31,030 bases of DNA. Origin: HGM10611 sp964384805 (GTDB lineage: Bacteria > Bacillota_I > Bacilli_A > ML615J-28 > CAG-313). The stretch spans positions 1 to 31,030 of the forward strand of contig CAYLLO010000013.1 of the NCBI GenBank assembly GCA_964384805.1, read 5' to 3'. Position numbers and translations under genes: made by a program. Below the pieces are notes generated by a model, which worked only from the letters and a program-made list of their open reading frames with translations, did not search any database and was not told the DNA's origin. How positions within the stretch are numbered: the stretch's first letter is position 1; the number at the start of each line of letters is the position of its first letter. Shown piece by piece: positions 1-8,368 of this stretch.

Positions 1-42
1 TTCAATATTTTGAATGATTTTGAAAAATGTAATTTATGCAAA

Positions 43-115
43 TGGCAAACTCGGGGAATCGAACCCCCATCAGCAGGATCGGAACCTGATACTTTATCCA
101 TTAAGCCACAGACGC
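43..115 (-). tRNA. tRNA-Arg (anticodon CCG), acceptor stem degenerate
   Basis: Read on the minus strand, this is a recognisable tRNA. It has a D arm (GCTT/AAGT), an anticodon arm with loop TTCCGAT (anticodon CCG, decoding CGG), a 4-base variable region and a T arm GGGG-TTCGATT-CCCC. The 5' acceptor strand GCGTCTG does not pair well with the 3' strand AGTTTGC: only the two end pairs plus two wobbles form. Pairs 27:43 (T:C) and 49:65 (G:G) are also mismatched, and no complete CCA is encoded. An extended -10 promoter lies just upstream, so it is probably transcribed. It could be a functional but odd tRNA or a decaying copy. Confidence 0.65.
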
Positions 116-127
116 ATAAGCATATCT

Positions 128-136
128 ATTATACCA
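128..136 (-). promoter_or_regulatory. extended -10 promoter of the tRNA-Arg gene
   Basis: The minus strand reads TGGTATAAT here, an extended -10 box, about 12 bases upstream of the tRNA 5' end at 115. No convincing -35 hexamer is seen at the right distance. Confidence 0.6.
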
Positions 137-192
137 CATTTTTTATAAAAAATGCTAGATATTTGAAAAAAATAAATTGTTAGTTAAATTAT

Positions 193-221
193 TTGTTAAA
201 ATAAAACAAGTGTGATATAAT
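193..221 (+). promoter_or_regulatory. sigma-A-type promoter of the yggS-deoD operon
   Basis: TTGTTA (193-198), a 17-base spacer and an extended -10 TGATATAAT ending at 221. It lies 36 bases before the yggS start and diverges from the tRNA promoter. The gaps between the seven downstream genes are too small to hold other obvious promoters, so it probably drives the whole unit to 7020. Confidence 0.75.
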
Positions 222-257
222 AAGAAAATGATATAGAGATAAATGGATGGTTAGAGT

Positions 258-908
258 ATGGGTGTAAAAGAACAGTTAAAAAAAATAAAAGAGGATATTA
301 AGAATTATCCTAATGTGAAGATTGTTGCTGCAACGAAATATATTACTGTTGAACAAACTAAAGAGGTGTTAGAGGCAGGGATTAAAGATTTAGGAGAAAA
401 TCGTACTGATTCCTTTTTAGAAAAGTATGAAGCTTATAAAGAATATGATGATATAACATGGCATTTTTTTGGAGTGTTACAAACAAGGAAAGTGCGTAGT
501 GTTATTGATAAAATAGATTATTTACATTCGTTAGATAATTTATCACTTGCTAATGAAATAAATAAGCGACGGGTAACTCCTTTAAAATGTTTTGTACAAG
601 TGAATATTTCAGCAGATCCTAATAAATCAGGAATTGATGAAACAAAAGTCATTCCATTTATCAAAAGTTTGTCAAAATATGAAAATATTGAAGTAGTTGG
701 TTTAATGACTATTGCAAAATTTACATTTGATGAAGAATTACTAGAAAACTATTTTAAGACTATGCAATCATTAAAAGAAGAAGTACAAGCTTTGAATTTA
801 CCATATGCTCCATGTACTGAATTATCAATGGGAATGAGCAATGATTATCGGTATGCGGTTAAGTATGGAGCAACAATGATAAGACTTGGACGAGTATTGT
901 TAAGTTAG
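258..908 (+). CDS. yggS: YggS/PLPHP family pyridoxal phosphate homeostasis protein
   Basis: A 216-residue protein of the YggS/YlmE/PLPHP family (COG0325), which binds pyridoxal 5'-phosphate without known catalysis and helps balance B6 vitamers and amino-acid pools in the cytoplasm. The PLP-binding lysine is expected at K27 in VAATKY. The GENR segment, the GMSNDY phosphate-binding turn and the final RLG motif are all present. Length is close to the usual 220-235. It is first in an operon with sepF and ylmH, the same neighbourhood as ylmE in Bacillus. The next gene's Shine-Dalgarno (TAGGAG) begins in its stop codon. It uses rare CGG arginine codons. Confidence 0.93.
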   Translation: MGVKEQLKKIKEDIKNYPNVKIVAATKYITVEQTKEVLEAGIKDLGENRTDSFLEKYEAYKEYDDITWHFFGVLQTRKVRSVIDKIDYLHSLDNLSLANEINKRRVTPLKCFVQVNISADPNKSGIDETKVIPFIKSLSKYENIEVVGLMTIAKFTFDEELLENYFKTMQSLKEEVQALNLPYAPCTELSMGMSNDYRYAVKYGATMIRLGRVLLS

Positions 909-917
909 GAGATTAAT

Positions 918-1235
918 ATGTTTAATAAAAAAAATCGTAAAAATCAAGAATCTGGTTATTTATTATCATCTTTTGATCGTTTAGAACATCGAATTGTTAA
1001 TGATCGTAGTGAACTTTTAGATTTGTGTAATGTATTATTAGAGAATCGAGCATTACTTGCTAATTTTGAGAAGTTAAGTATTGAAGATGCTAATTATATG
1101 CTTACTTTTTTATCTGGGGCGGTTTATGCCTTAAAAGGAGAAGTACATAAGATACATGCTAAAACTTTTCTTTTTGGTTCTGAATCAGAGTACAAAGATG
1201 GTACTTTAAACCAATACTTAAAAGAAAGAGATTAG
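918..1235 (+). CDS. sepF: cell division protein SepF
   Basis: A 105-residue SepF-family protein. In Gram-positive bacteria SepF forms rings that bind the FtsZ C-terminus, anchor FtsZ filaments to the membrane and shape the septum. The C-terminal SepF domain is recognisable from about residue 25 onward: a segment around LANFEKLSIEDANYML, then FLSGAVYALKGEV and a final hydrophobic strand. The N-terminus is a short basic stretch instead of the longer linker seen in Bacillus (about 150 residues in total), so this is a compact version. The start is supported by TAGGAG seven bases upstream. It lies between yggS and ylmH, as is typical of dcw-downstream clusters. Confidence 0.9.
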   Translation: MFNKKNRKNQESGYLLSSFDRLEHRIVNDRSELLDLCNVLLENRALLANFEKLSIEDANYMLTFLSGAVYALKGEVHKIHAKTFLFGSESEYKDGTLNQYLKERD

Positions 1236-1236
1236 T

Positions 1237-1974
1237 GTGTTGAATTCTAGTGTTTGTTCATTTTATCTTAATAAAGCTAAAAAAGGGATGGTTTTAACTA
1301 AATTTTTAGATGAAACGGAATTAAATGAATTGCTTACGCTTATTAATAATAATTATAAGTACATTATTGAAGGGGGATATGATAATTCTGAGAGAAACCG
1401 AGTTATTATTTCGCCACGTGAAGATTCTGATTTTAATGATTTTGAAATTGGTATTATCAAAATTGAATATCCTCATAAATATGTAAAAATTAGTCATCGT
1501 AATATTTTAGGAACCATTATGAGTTTAGGAATTAATCGTAATACTATTGGAGATATTATTATAACTAGTGATGAAAAATCGGCAATTTATGTTATGGTTA
1601 TAAAAGATATGATTACTTACTTGCAAAATAATTTAATCATGATAAATGGTCATCCTGTTAAATTAAAAGAAGTATCGTATAAAGAATTACAAAATATTAA
1701 GTTAAAAGAAGCCATTGAAAAAAGTTATATTATTGCTAGTATGCGAATTGATGTTATTTTAGCTAGTGTTATTGGAGTTTCTCGTAATGAAGTAAATAAA
1801 TATTTTGAGGAAAAGAAAGTACTAGTTAATCATCAAATATGTATAAATAAACATTATGAATGTAAAATAGATGATTTAATCAGTGTGCGCAAATTTGGTC
1901 GAATTGCCATTAAGGAAGATATAAAAAAAACGAAAAAAAATAATTTAGTCATAAAAGTGAAAATATGGCGTTAG
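1237..1974 (+). CDS. ylmH: YlmH family S4-domain RNA-binding protein
   Basis: A 245-residue protein with the YlmH architecture: an N-terminal domain of about 75 residues, a middle domain, and a C-terminal S4 RNA-binding domain at about residues 170-235 (MRIDVILASVIGVSR then KKVLVNHQ). YlmH proteins bind the ribosome/tRNA interface. In Bacillus YlmH is related to RqcP and can act in ribosome-associated quality control; that role is family knowledge. The predicted start is GTG, one base after the sepF stop, with only a weak purine-rich Shine-Dalgarno inside the sepF end; TTG at 1240 is an alternative. The usual neighbours ylmG and divIVA are missing around it. Confidence 0.88.
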   Translation: MLNSSVCSFYLNKAKKGMVLTKFLDETELNELLTLINNNYKYIIEGGYDNSERNRVIISPREDSDFNDFEIGIIKIEYPHKYVKISHRNILGTIMSLGINRNTIGDIIITSDEKSAIYVMVIKDMITYLQNNLIMINGHPVKLKEVSYKELQNIKLKEAIEKSYIIASMRIDVILASVIGVSRNEVNKYFEEKKVLVNHQICINKHYECKIDDLISVRKFGRIAIKEDIKKTKKNNLVIKVKIWR

Positions 1975-1986
1975 AGAGGAAAAAAT

Positions 1987-4722
1987 ATGAAAGATTATAA
2001 AGATACCTTATTAATGATAAAAACAGACTTTCCAATGCGTGGTAATTTAGGGGTTAATGAGCTTCCTATTCAAGCAAAGTGGGAAGAATTAGATATTTAT
2101 CATCGTGCTGTTGAAAAGAATAAAAATAACCAAGCCTTTTACTTACATGATGGTCCTCCGTATGCAAATGGAAGTATTCATGTTGGACATGCCTTAAATA
2201 AAATTTTGAAAGACTTTATTATTCGTTATAAAACGATGAATGGTTATTATGCTCCATATACTCCAGGCTGGGATACTCACGGATTACCAATTGAAACAGC
2301 TTTAACCAAAAATAAAAAGGTTAATCGTAAAGAAATGAGTGTTGCTGAGTTTCGTAATCTTTGTGAAAAATATGCTTTAGAACAAGTTGAAATTCAAAAA
2401 GCAGGATTTAAAAGATTAGGTGTTTTTGCTGAATGGGATAAACCTTATATTACTTTAAATAAAGAGTATGAAGCAGTTCAATTAAGAGCATTTGGCGAAA
2501 TGGCTGCGAAAGGATTAATTTATAAAGGTTTAAAACCAGTATATTGGTCACCATCATCAGAAACAGCTTTAGCAGAGGCCGAAATTGAATATCAAGATAT
2601 TAAATCTCCAACTATCTATGTCGCTTTTAAAGTAGTAGATGGGAAAAATTTATTATCAAATGATTGTGAGTTAGTAATTTGGACTACTACTCCTTGGACT
2701 ATTCCAGCTAACCTTGCTATTTGTGCTAATGAAAAACTAGAATATGTAGTGGCAAATGTTGATGGACGTTATTTTGTGGTGGCCAAAGAATTGCTAGAGA
2801 GTTTTGTTAAAACAATTGAAGCAGAAAACTATGAAATTATTCGTACTTTAATGGGAGCAGAATTAGAAGGTGTTACTTATAAGCATCCATTATTTGATCG
2901 TATATCACCAGTTATTTTAGGTGACCATGTTACTCTTGATGCTGGGACAGGACTTGTACATACAGCACCAGGTCATGGAGCGGATGACTTTATTGTAGGA
3001 AAAAAATATGGTTTAGATGTCTTATGTCCTGTAGATGGTCGAGGCTTTATGACAGAAGAAGCTGGAGAATTTAAGGGATTATTTTATGAAGATTGTAACA
3101 AAGTTATTGTTGAAAAACTAAATGAAGTTGGGGCTTTATTAAAATTATCTTTTATTACACATAGTTATCCCCATGACTGGCGGACTAAAAAACCGATTAT
3201 TTTCAGAGCAACTCCTCAATGGTTTGCTTCAATTAAAAATTTTAAAGAAGACATTTTAAAAGCAATTGAAACAGTTGAGTGGGTACCTGCTTGGGGAGAA
3301 ACACGTATTGCTAATATGATTAAAGATCGTGATGATTGGTGTATTTCACGTCAAAGAGTTTGGGGGGTTCCAATTCCGGTATTTTATGCTGAAGATGGAA
3401 GTTCAATTCTTGATTCTAAAATAATTAATCATGTGGCAGATATTGTTGAAAAAGAAGGAACGAATGCTTGGTTCAACAAAGATGTTAAAGAATTATTGCC
3501 TGAAGGGTATACACATCCTGGAAGTCCTAATGGAAAATTTACTAAAGAAACTGACATTATGGATGTCTGGTTTGATTCAGGAAGTTCTCATCAAGCTTCA
3601 CTTAAAGCCACTTATGGAGTGTATCCTGCTGATGTGTATCTAGAAGGATCAGATCAATATCGTGGATGGTTTAATTCAAGTATCTCTACAGGTGTTGCTT
3701 TAACAGGAGAGGCTCCATATAAAACGGTTATTACTCATGGTTTTACTCTTGATGGTGAAGGACGCAAGATGAGTAAATCACTAGGAAATACTATTGATCC
3801 ATTAAATGTATGTAAAGAATTTGGAGCAGATATTTTAAGACTCTGGGTTGCAGGGGTTGCGTATCAATCAGATATGCGTATTTCCAAAGATTTACTTAAA
3901 CAAACAAGTGAAGCATATCGTAAAATACGTAATACTTTCCGTTTTATGCTTGGAAATCTTTTTGATTTTGATCCAGAAAAAGATCTTGTTAATTACCAAG
4001 ATTTATCAGAGGTAGACCAATACGTATTATGTACAGCTAATGAATTAATTGCTAAAGTACAAAATGCGTATCAAAAATATGAATTTGACGAAGTTTATCG
4101 TTCAATTTTAACTTATATGACTAATGATTTGTCATCATTTTATTTAGATTTTACAAAAGATATTCTATATATTGAAAAGGCAGATTCTTTAGCAAGAAGA
4201 AGCATTCAAACAGTTATTTACAAAATTACTTTGGCTTTAGCTAAATTATTAACTCCTATTATTCCTCATACTGCTGAAGAAGTGTATAGTTATATGCCTG
4301 GTGTTAAAGAAGATAGTATTTACTTATGTGAAATGCCTGAATGTGTTAAATATCCAAATGCTGATGAATTGTTAATGAAATTTGAAGAATTTAATGTTTT
4401 ACGTACAGATATTTTAAAAGCTTTAGAAGAAGCAAGAAATGAAAAAGTTATTGGTAAGAGTTTCTCAGCCGAGGTTACTCTTTATCCAACTGCACATACT
4501 GCAAAATTAATTAAATCTCTTAATTTTAATTTAGGGCAAGTATTTATTGTTTCAAAATTTAATGTTTCACCTGTGGAAATAGATGGTGTAACTTATGAAA
4601 GTGGAATAATCAAAGTTGAGGCTGCTCAAGGAGTTGTTTGTAGTCGTTGTTGGCAAGTTGTAGATTCAGTAAATGAAGATGAACTATGTCCACGTTGTGC
4701 AGAGGTAATAAAAAATAAATAA
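1987..4722 (+). CDS. ileS: isoleucine--tRNA ligase
   Basis: A 911-residue class Ia aminoacyl-tRNA synthetase that charges tRNA-Ile. The HIGH motif is HVGH at residues 65-68, after GPPYANGS. The CP1 editing domain includes TTTPWTIPANLA and HTAPGHGADDF. The KMSKS loop is at about residues 594-598 (GRKMSKSLG). An anticodon-binding domain follows, and the protein ends in a zinc finger with two CxxC pairs (CSRC and CPRC), as in the long bacterial form. The length is normal. The Shine-Dalgarno AGAGGA is well placed, 12 bases after the ylmH stop. I see no T-box leader; expression seems to come from the upstream operon promoter. Confidence 0.97.
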   Translation: MKDYKDTLLMIKTDFPMRGNLGVNELPIQAKWEELDIYHRAVEKNKNNQAFYLHDGPPYANGSIHVGHALNKILKDFIIRYKTMNGYYAPYTPGWDTHGLPIETALTKNKKVNRKEMSVAEFRNLCEKYALEQVEIQKAGFKRLGVFAEWDKPYITLNKEYEAVQLRAFGEMAAKGLIYKGLKPVYWSPSSETALAEAEIEYQDIKSPTIYVAFKVVDGKNLLSNDCELVIWTTTPWTIPANLAICANEKLEYVVANVDGRYFVVAKELLESFVKTIEAENYEIIRTLMGAELEGVTYKHPLFDRISPVILGDHVTLDAGTGLVHTAPGHGADDFIVGKKYGLDVLCPVDGRGFMTEEAGEFKGLFYEDCNKVIVEKLNEVGALLKLSFITHSYPHDWRTKKPIIFRATPQWFASIKNFKEDILKAIETVEWVPAWGETRIANMIKDRDDWCISRQRVWGVPIPVFYAEDGSSILDSKIINHVADIVEKEGTNAWFNKDVKELLPEGYTHPGSPNGKFTKETDIMDVWFDSGSSHQASLKATYGVYPADVYLEGSDQYRGWFNSSISTGVALTGEAPYKTVITHGFTLDGEGRKMSKSLGNTIDPLNVCKEFGADILRLWVAGVAYQSDMRISKDLLKQTSEAYRKIRNTFRFMLGNLFDFDPEKDLVNYQDLSEVDQYVLCTANELIAKVQNAYQKYEFDEVYRSILTYMTNDLSSFYLDFTKDILYIEKADSLARRSIQTVIYKITLALAKLLTPIIPHTAEEVYSYMPGVKEDSIYLCEMPECVKYPNADELLMKFEEFNVLRTDILKALEEARNEKVIGKSFSAEVTLYPTAHTAKLIKSLNFNLGQVFIVSKFNVSPVEIDGVTYESGIIKVEAAQGVVCSRCWQVVDSVNEDELCPRCAEVIKNK

Positions 4723-4742
4723 AGTAGAATAGGAGAATTATT

Positions 4743-5603
4743 ATGTGTATATCTGTTCATTTTTTTAGAAATAGAAGTCTTGAGAGAATTGATTATGAAA
4801 AGTTAATTGATTATTTTGATTCAATGGAAACTTCTCAAATTAATGTCAATGAAGATAATGTAGAAATTATTTACCAAGATCCAATTTTTGATTTTCCATA
4901 TCGTTTCTTAATTACTAAACGTTCTCAAGTTAAGAGTATTTATAATTTAAATGCGGATTTCTTTAACATCAATTTATTAGTAGAAATACCAATTTTATTA
5001 CCAAGTTTTGTAGTTAAAACCGTTTTAGTCTTTATTATGGATTTATGTCGTACATTTGAACTTGAAATATACTATGAAGGAATTAAAAATATTGAACCTT
5101 TTGATATGACAGGTTTAATGATGTTTTTAGAACGTGAAAGAGCATATTATATTGATGAACATCCAGAAAAAGAAGTATATTATGTTGAACGTGAAAAATT
5201 AATGCATATATGTAATTATCAACAAATGATGCCATATTTACCATCTAAAATAAAGGATGAAGCGGTAATTAATCCTTATATTGTTATGTTAGATAATGAT
5301 TATAAAGAAATTGCTTTTAGTGTAATGTGGGAAGTTGGTACCGCAATGGTTTTTCCTCCGCACTTAGATTATGTTCATGTAGAAGAAGATGGAATTGTTT
5401 CCATCATTCCTGCTGATGTTTTCTTCAAATATTGTCAAAAATATATGTATGAATTATACGACTATATGCCTGGTGCAGTATTGTTATTACTTTGTGGCAG
5501 AAACGTTAATCGTGCTAAAAAGATGGTTAAAAAACTTCGTAAAGAAAGTGTTCCACATACATTATTTACTGAAAAGAAAATTATTAACTTAGTTGAGAAG
5601 TAG
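4743..5603 (+). CDS. uncharacterised protein in the ileS operon
   Basis: A 286-residue soluble-looking protein I do not recognise. It has no signal peptide and no clear catalytic motif. Two hydrophobic stretches (around LLVEIPILLPSFVVKTVLVF and GAVLLLLCG) are more likely a buried core than membrane spans. It is rich in acidic and aromatic residues. The C-terminus ends in a basic helix (NRAKKMVKKLRKE) followed by a short tail. The Shine-Dalgarno AATAGGAGA fits the ATG start. It sits 20 bases after ileS and 9 before deoC, so it is almost certainly co-transcribed, but the neighbours give no strong functional clue. That it is a real gene is nearly certain; its function is unknown. Confidence 0.85.
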   Translation: MCISVHFFRNRSLERIDYEKLIDYFDSMETSQINVNEDNVEIIYQDPIFDFPYRFLITKRSQVKSIYNLNADFFNINLLVEIPILLPSFVVKTVLVFIMDLCRTFELEIYYEGIKNIEPFDMTGLMMFLERERAYYIDEHPEKEVYYVEREKLMHICNYQQMMPYLPSKIKDEAVINPYIVMLDNDYKEIAFSVMWEVGTAMVFPPHLDYVHVEEDGIVSIIPADVFFKYCQKYMYELYDYMPGAVLLLLCGRNVNRAKKMVKKLRKESVPHTLFTEKKIINLVEK

Positions 5604-5612
5604 GAGAAAATT

Positions 5613-6275
5613 ATGCAAATTAATAAATTAATTGATCATACAATGTTAAAAGCTGTGGCAACTTATGATGATATTGAAAAATTATGTAGTGAGGCTCGTT
5701 TTCATAATTTTAAAAGTGTGTGTGTAAATCCTTCTAATGTTGCTTTAGCTAGTAATTTTTTAGAAGGCAGTGATGTTTTAGTATGTACTGTTATCGGTTT
5801 TCCATTAGGGGCAAATACTACAGATGTGAAAGTATTAGAAACTATTGATGCTATTAAAAATGGTGCTGATGAAATAGATATGGTAATCAATATTGGTAAA
5901 GCCAAAGAACACGATTATCAATATATTGAAAATGAAATTAAATTAGTTGTGGCTGCTGCTGGTGATAAAACGGTTAAAGTTATCATTGAGACATGCTATT
6001 TAACAGATGATGAAAAAGTGGCATGTTGTGAGGCGGCTAAAAAAGCTGAAGCTGATTTTGTTAAAACATCTACAGGATTTGGTACAGCAGGAGCTACTAA
6101 GGAAGATATTGCTCTAATGAGAAGAACTGTCGGTCCAGAAATGGGTGTTAAAGCTAGTGGAGGAGTTCGAAATTACGAAGATTTGCTTTCGATGGTTGAA
6201 GCTGGTGCTACTCGCATTGGAGCCTCTGCTGGTATCACAATTATGGAAGAAGCCAAAAATAAAGGTGAAAATTAA
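5613..6275 (+). CDS. deoC: deoxyribose-phosphate aldolase
   Basis: A 220-residue class I aldolase that splits 2-deoxyribose 5-phosphate into glyceraldehyde 3-phosphate and acetaldehyde, the last step of deoxynucleoside breakdown. It starts with LIDHTMLK, typical of the family. The catalytic residues are visible: D89 (EIDMVINIG), the Schiff-base lysine K151 (VKTSTGFG) and the helper lysine K180 (GVKASGGVR). The length matches the short bacterial DeoC group. The Shine-Dalgarno AGGAGA overlaps the stop of the upstream gene, and the stop overlaps the start of deoD by one base (TAATG). The two genes are translationally linked and act in one pathway. Confidence 0.97.
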   Translation: MQINKLIDHTMLKAVATYDDIEKLCSEARFHNFKSVCVNPSNVALASNFLEGSDVLVCTVIGFPLGANTTDVKVLETIDAIKNGADEIDMVINIGKAKEHDYQYIENEIKLVVAAAGDKTVKVIIETCYLTDDEKVACCEAAKKAEADFVKTSTGFGTAGATKEDIALMRRTVGPEMGVKASGGVRNYEDLLSMVEAGATRIGASAGITIMEEAKNKGEN

Positions 6276-6994
6276 TGAAAGCTACACCACATATTCAAGT
6301 TAATCAAGAAGGGTTAATTGCTAAAACCGTTTTGATGCCTGGCGATCCTTTACGTGCTAAATATATTGCTGAAACATTTTTGACTGATGTTGTATGCTTT
6401 AATCAAGTTCGTGGAATGTATGGTTATACAGGATTCTACAATGGTCAAAAAGTATCTGTAATGGGCAGTGGTATGGGAATGCCAAGTATTGGGATTTATT
6501 CATATGAATTATTTTCTAACTATGGTGTTGAAAATATTATTAGAATTGGTTCATGCGGTGCTTATACCAATCAATTAAAATTATATGATGTTATTTTAGC
6601 TTCTGCCGCATATAGTGAATCTTCATTTGCTTTAGCCCAATCTGGTGAAACAAGATGTCTTTTACCAGCCAATACTGAATTAAATAAAGTAATCGAAAAG
6701 GTTGCTGAGGAATTGGATATTTCCTTAAATATCGGAGTAATTCATTCATCTGATGTTTTTTATCATCAACATGGTTCTGTCCATGAACAAATGTATAATG
6801 AACACCAATGTTTAGCTGTTGAAATGGAATCATTTGCGTTATTCCATAATGCAAATGTTTTAAATAAGAGAGCAACATGTTTATTAACGGTTTCTGATTC
6901 TTTAGTAACAAAAGAGGAAACTACTTCAGTTGAACGTCAAACTGCGTTTGAGCAAATGATGAAAATTGCCCTTACTACAGCTACTAAACTATAA
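6275..6994 (+). CDS. deoD: purine-nucleoside phosphorylase, DeoD type
   Basis: A 239-residue hexameric-type purine nucleoside phosphorylase that releases purine bases and (deoxy)ribose 1-phosphate from nucleosides using phosphate. Family signatures are present: TPHI near the start (H5), the phosphate-binding MPGDPLRAKYIA, VMGSGMGMPSIGIYSYEL, IRIGSCGAY, VEMESFALF and the catalytic aspartate in TVSDSLV. The length is normal. It overlaps deoC by one base and is followed at once by a terminator. Its product feeds DeoC after phosphopentomutase, which is not encoded in the window. Confidence 0.97.
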   Translation: MKATPHIQVNQEGLIAKTVLMPGDPLRAKYIAETFLTDVVCFNQVRGMYGYTGFYNGQKVSVMGSGMGMPSIGIYSYELFSNYGVENIIRIGSCGAYTNQLKLYDVILASAAYSESSFALAQSGETRCLLPANTELNKVIEKVAEELDISLNIGVIHSSDVFYHQHGSVHEQMYNEHQCLAVEMESFALFHNANVLNKRATCLLTVSDSLVTKEETTSVERQTAFEQMMKIALTTATKL

Positions 6995-7020
6995 AAAAAG
7001 GGTCAATAGACCTTTTTTTT
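6994..7020 (+). terminator. rho-independent terminator of the yggS-deoD operon
   Basis: A GGTC/GACC hairpin flanked by an A run on the left and eight T on the right, starting at the deoD stop codon. It marks the end of the long first operon. Confidence 0.85.
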
Positions 7021-7034
7021 ATATGTACTACTTC

Positions 7035-7043
7035 TGATAAAAT
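7035..7043 (+). promoter_or_regulatory. possible extended -10 for the M16 peptidase pair
   Basis: TGATAAAAT, 41 bases before the peptidase start and just after the upstream terminator. There is no recognisable -35, because the T run of the terminator lies there. Confidence 0.4.
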
Positions 7044-7084
7044 GCTAAACTAAAAAATGCAAATGCTAAAAATAGAGGTGCTAT

Positions 7085-8368
7085 ATGAAGGTTTCTAAAT
7101 ATCGAATTAATGATTTGGATATTTACCATATTTATACAAGTAAATTTAAAACGATTGTTGCAGGCGTAGTTTTTACATCCAAATTAACTAGTAAATATTT
7201 CGCAGAAAAGGTTTTACTATCTTCAATGTTAGTAAAAACTTGTAAAGATTATCCTAATGAACAAGATTATTTAAAGTATTTACATGAAATGTATGATACA
7301 AATATATTTACTGATGTATCAAAAAGAGGAAAGACATTACAAATAATGTTTGCTTCAAATATTGTAAATCCAAGGTATTTAAATAATTTTTCTAATTTGT
7401 TTGAAAAAACTTTAGAGTTATTAAAAAACACTTTGTTGAACCCTTATTTAAAAAATAATAAATTTTCTAAAGAATTATTAGAAAAAGAAAAACGATTATT
7501 GATTGAAGAAATTAAAGCCCAATACAATAATAAAAGATTACAAGCTATTAATGGATTAATAGATAATATGTTTAAAAATGAAACTTACAAAATATATTCA
7601 GGTTTACGTGAAGAAGAAGTTGAAGAAGTCACAATAGAGTCGTTTATGAATGCTTATCAAGAATTATTGAAAGATAGTTGTTATGGTTTTGTAATTGGAG
7701 AGGAAAATGTTCAAAAGATAAAAAGAGGTTTTTCGAATTTTGATAATATTAATTCTAAAATTAATAATTTTGAGTATATAGATTATGAAAATAAAGTAAT
7801 TAATGAAGTAAATGAAGTAATAATAGAAAAAGAAATTAATCAATCGGTTTTAGCAATGGGATTTAGAACAAACATTCGATTATTTGAAAATTTATATTAT
7901 CCAATGTGCGTAATGAATGGGATGCTAGGAGGATTTTTTCATTCAACATTGATTAATGAAGTGAGAGAAAAAGCAGGGCTAGCATACTATATTGATTCTG
8001 AGTATGTTCCTCAAAAAGGTTTTATAGCAATCACTTCTGAAATAAATGCGAGTGATTTTGAAAGAGTCAAGAATATGATTATTAAGATTATCGAAGATTA
8101 TCAAAAAGGACAAATTAATAATAAAAATCTTCAAATGACCAAAGAAACTATTATTAATGGAATGTTAGAAGGAGATGATTCTTTATTAGGATTATTAAAT
8201 GATATTTATCGCTATGCTGAACATCCTAACAAGATTTTAGATTTAACAGTAAGAATAAAAAAAATTCAAGAAGTAACTTTAGAACAAATTATTGCTTGTG
8301 CAAAATCTTTAACTTTAGATACTATCTTTTTATTGAAAGGAAATAAAATAGATGAAAAAATATGTTAG
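7085..8368 (+). CDS. M16 family peptidase-like protein, inactive YmfF-type subunit
   Basis: A 427-residue M16 (pitrilysin/insulinase-fold) protein. The N-terminal half lacks the HxxEH zinc motif, so it should not be proteolytic by itself. The C-terminal half keeps the segment NEVREKAGLAYYI, which carries the R/Y pair that helps bind substrate in this family. Such inactive/active pairs form heterodimers. Here it overlaps the active partner by 17 bases, matching the ymfF-ymfH arrangement of Bacillus. The start is set by the Shine-Dalgarno AGAGGTG at 7074-7080. It is probably cytoplasmic, since there is no signal peptide. The substrate is unknown. Confidence 0.85.
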   Translation: MKVSKYRINDLDIYHIYTSKFKTIVAGVVFTSKLTSKYFAEKVLLSSMLVKTCKDYPNEQDYLKYLHEMYDTNIFTDVSKRGKTLQIMFASNIVNPRYLNNFSNLFEKTLELLKNTLLNPYLKNNKFSKELLEKEKRLLIEEIKAQYNNKRLQAINGLIDNMFKNETYKIYSGLREEEVEEVTIESFMNAYQELLKDSCYGFVIGEENVQKIKRGFSNFDNINSKINNFEYIDYENKVINEVNEVIIEKEINQSVLAMGFRTNIRLFENLYYPMCVMNGMLGGFFHSTLINEVREKAGLAYYIDSEYVPQKGFIAITSEINASDFERVKNMIIKIIEDYQKGQINNKNLQMTKETIINGMLEGDDSLLGLLNDIYRYAEHPNKILDLTVRIKKIQEVTLEQIIACAKSLTLDTIFLLKGNKIDEKIC

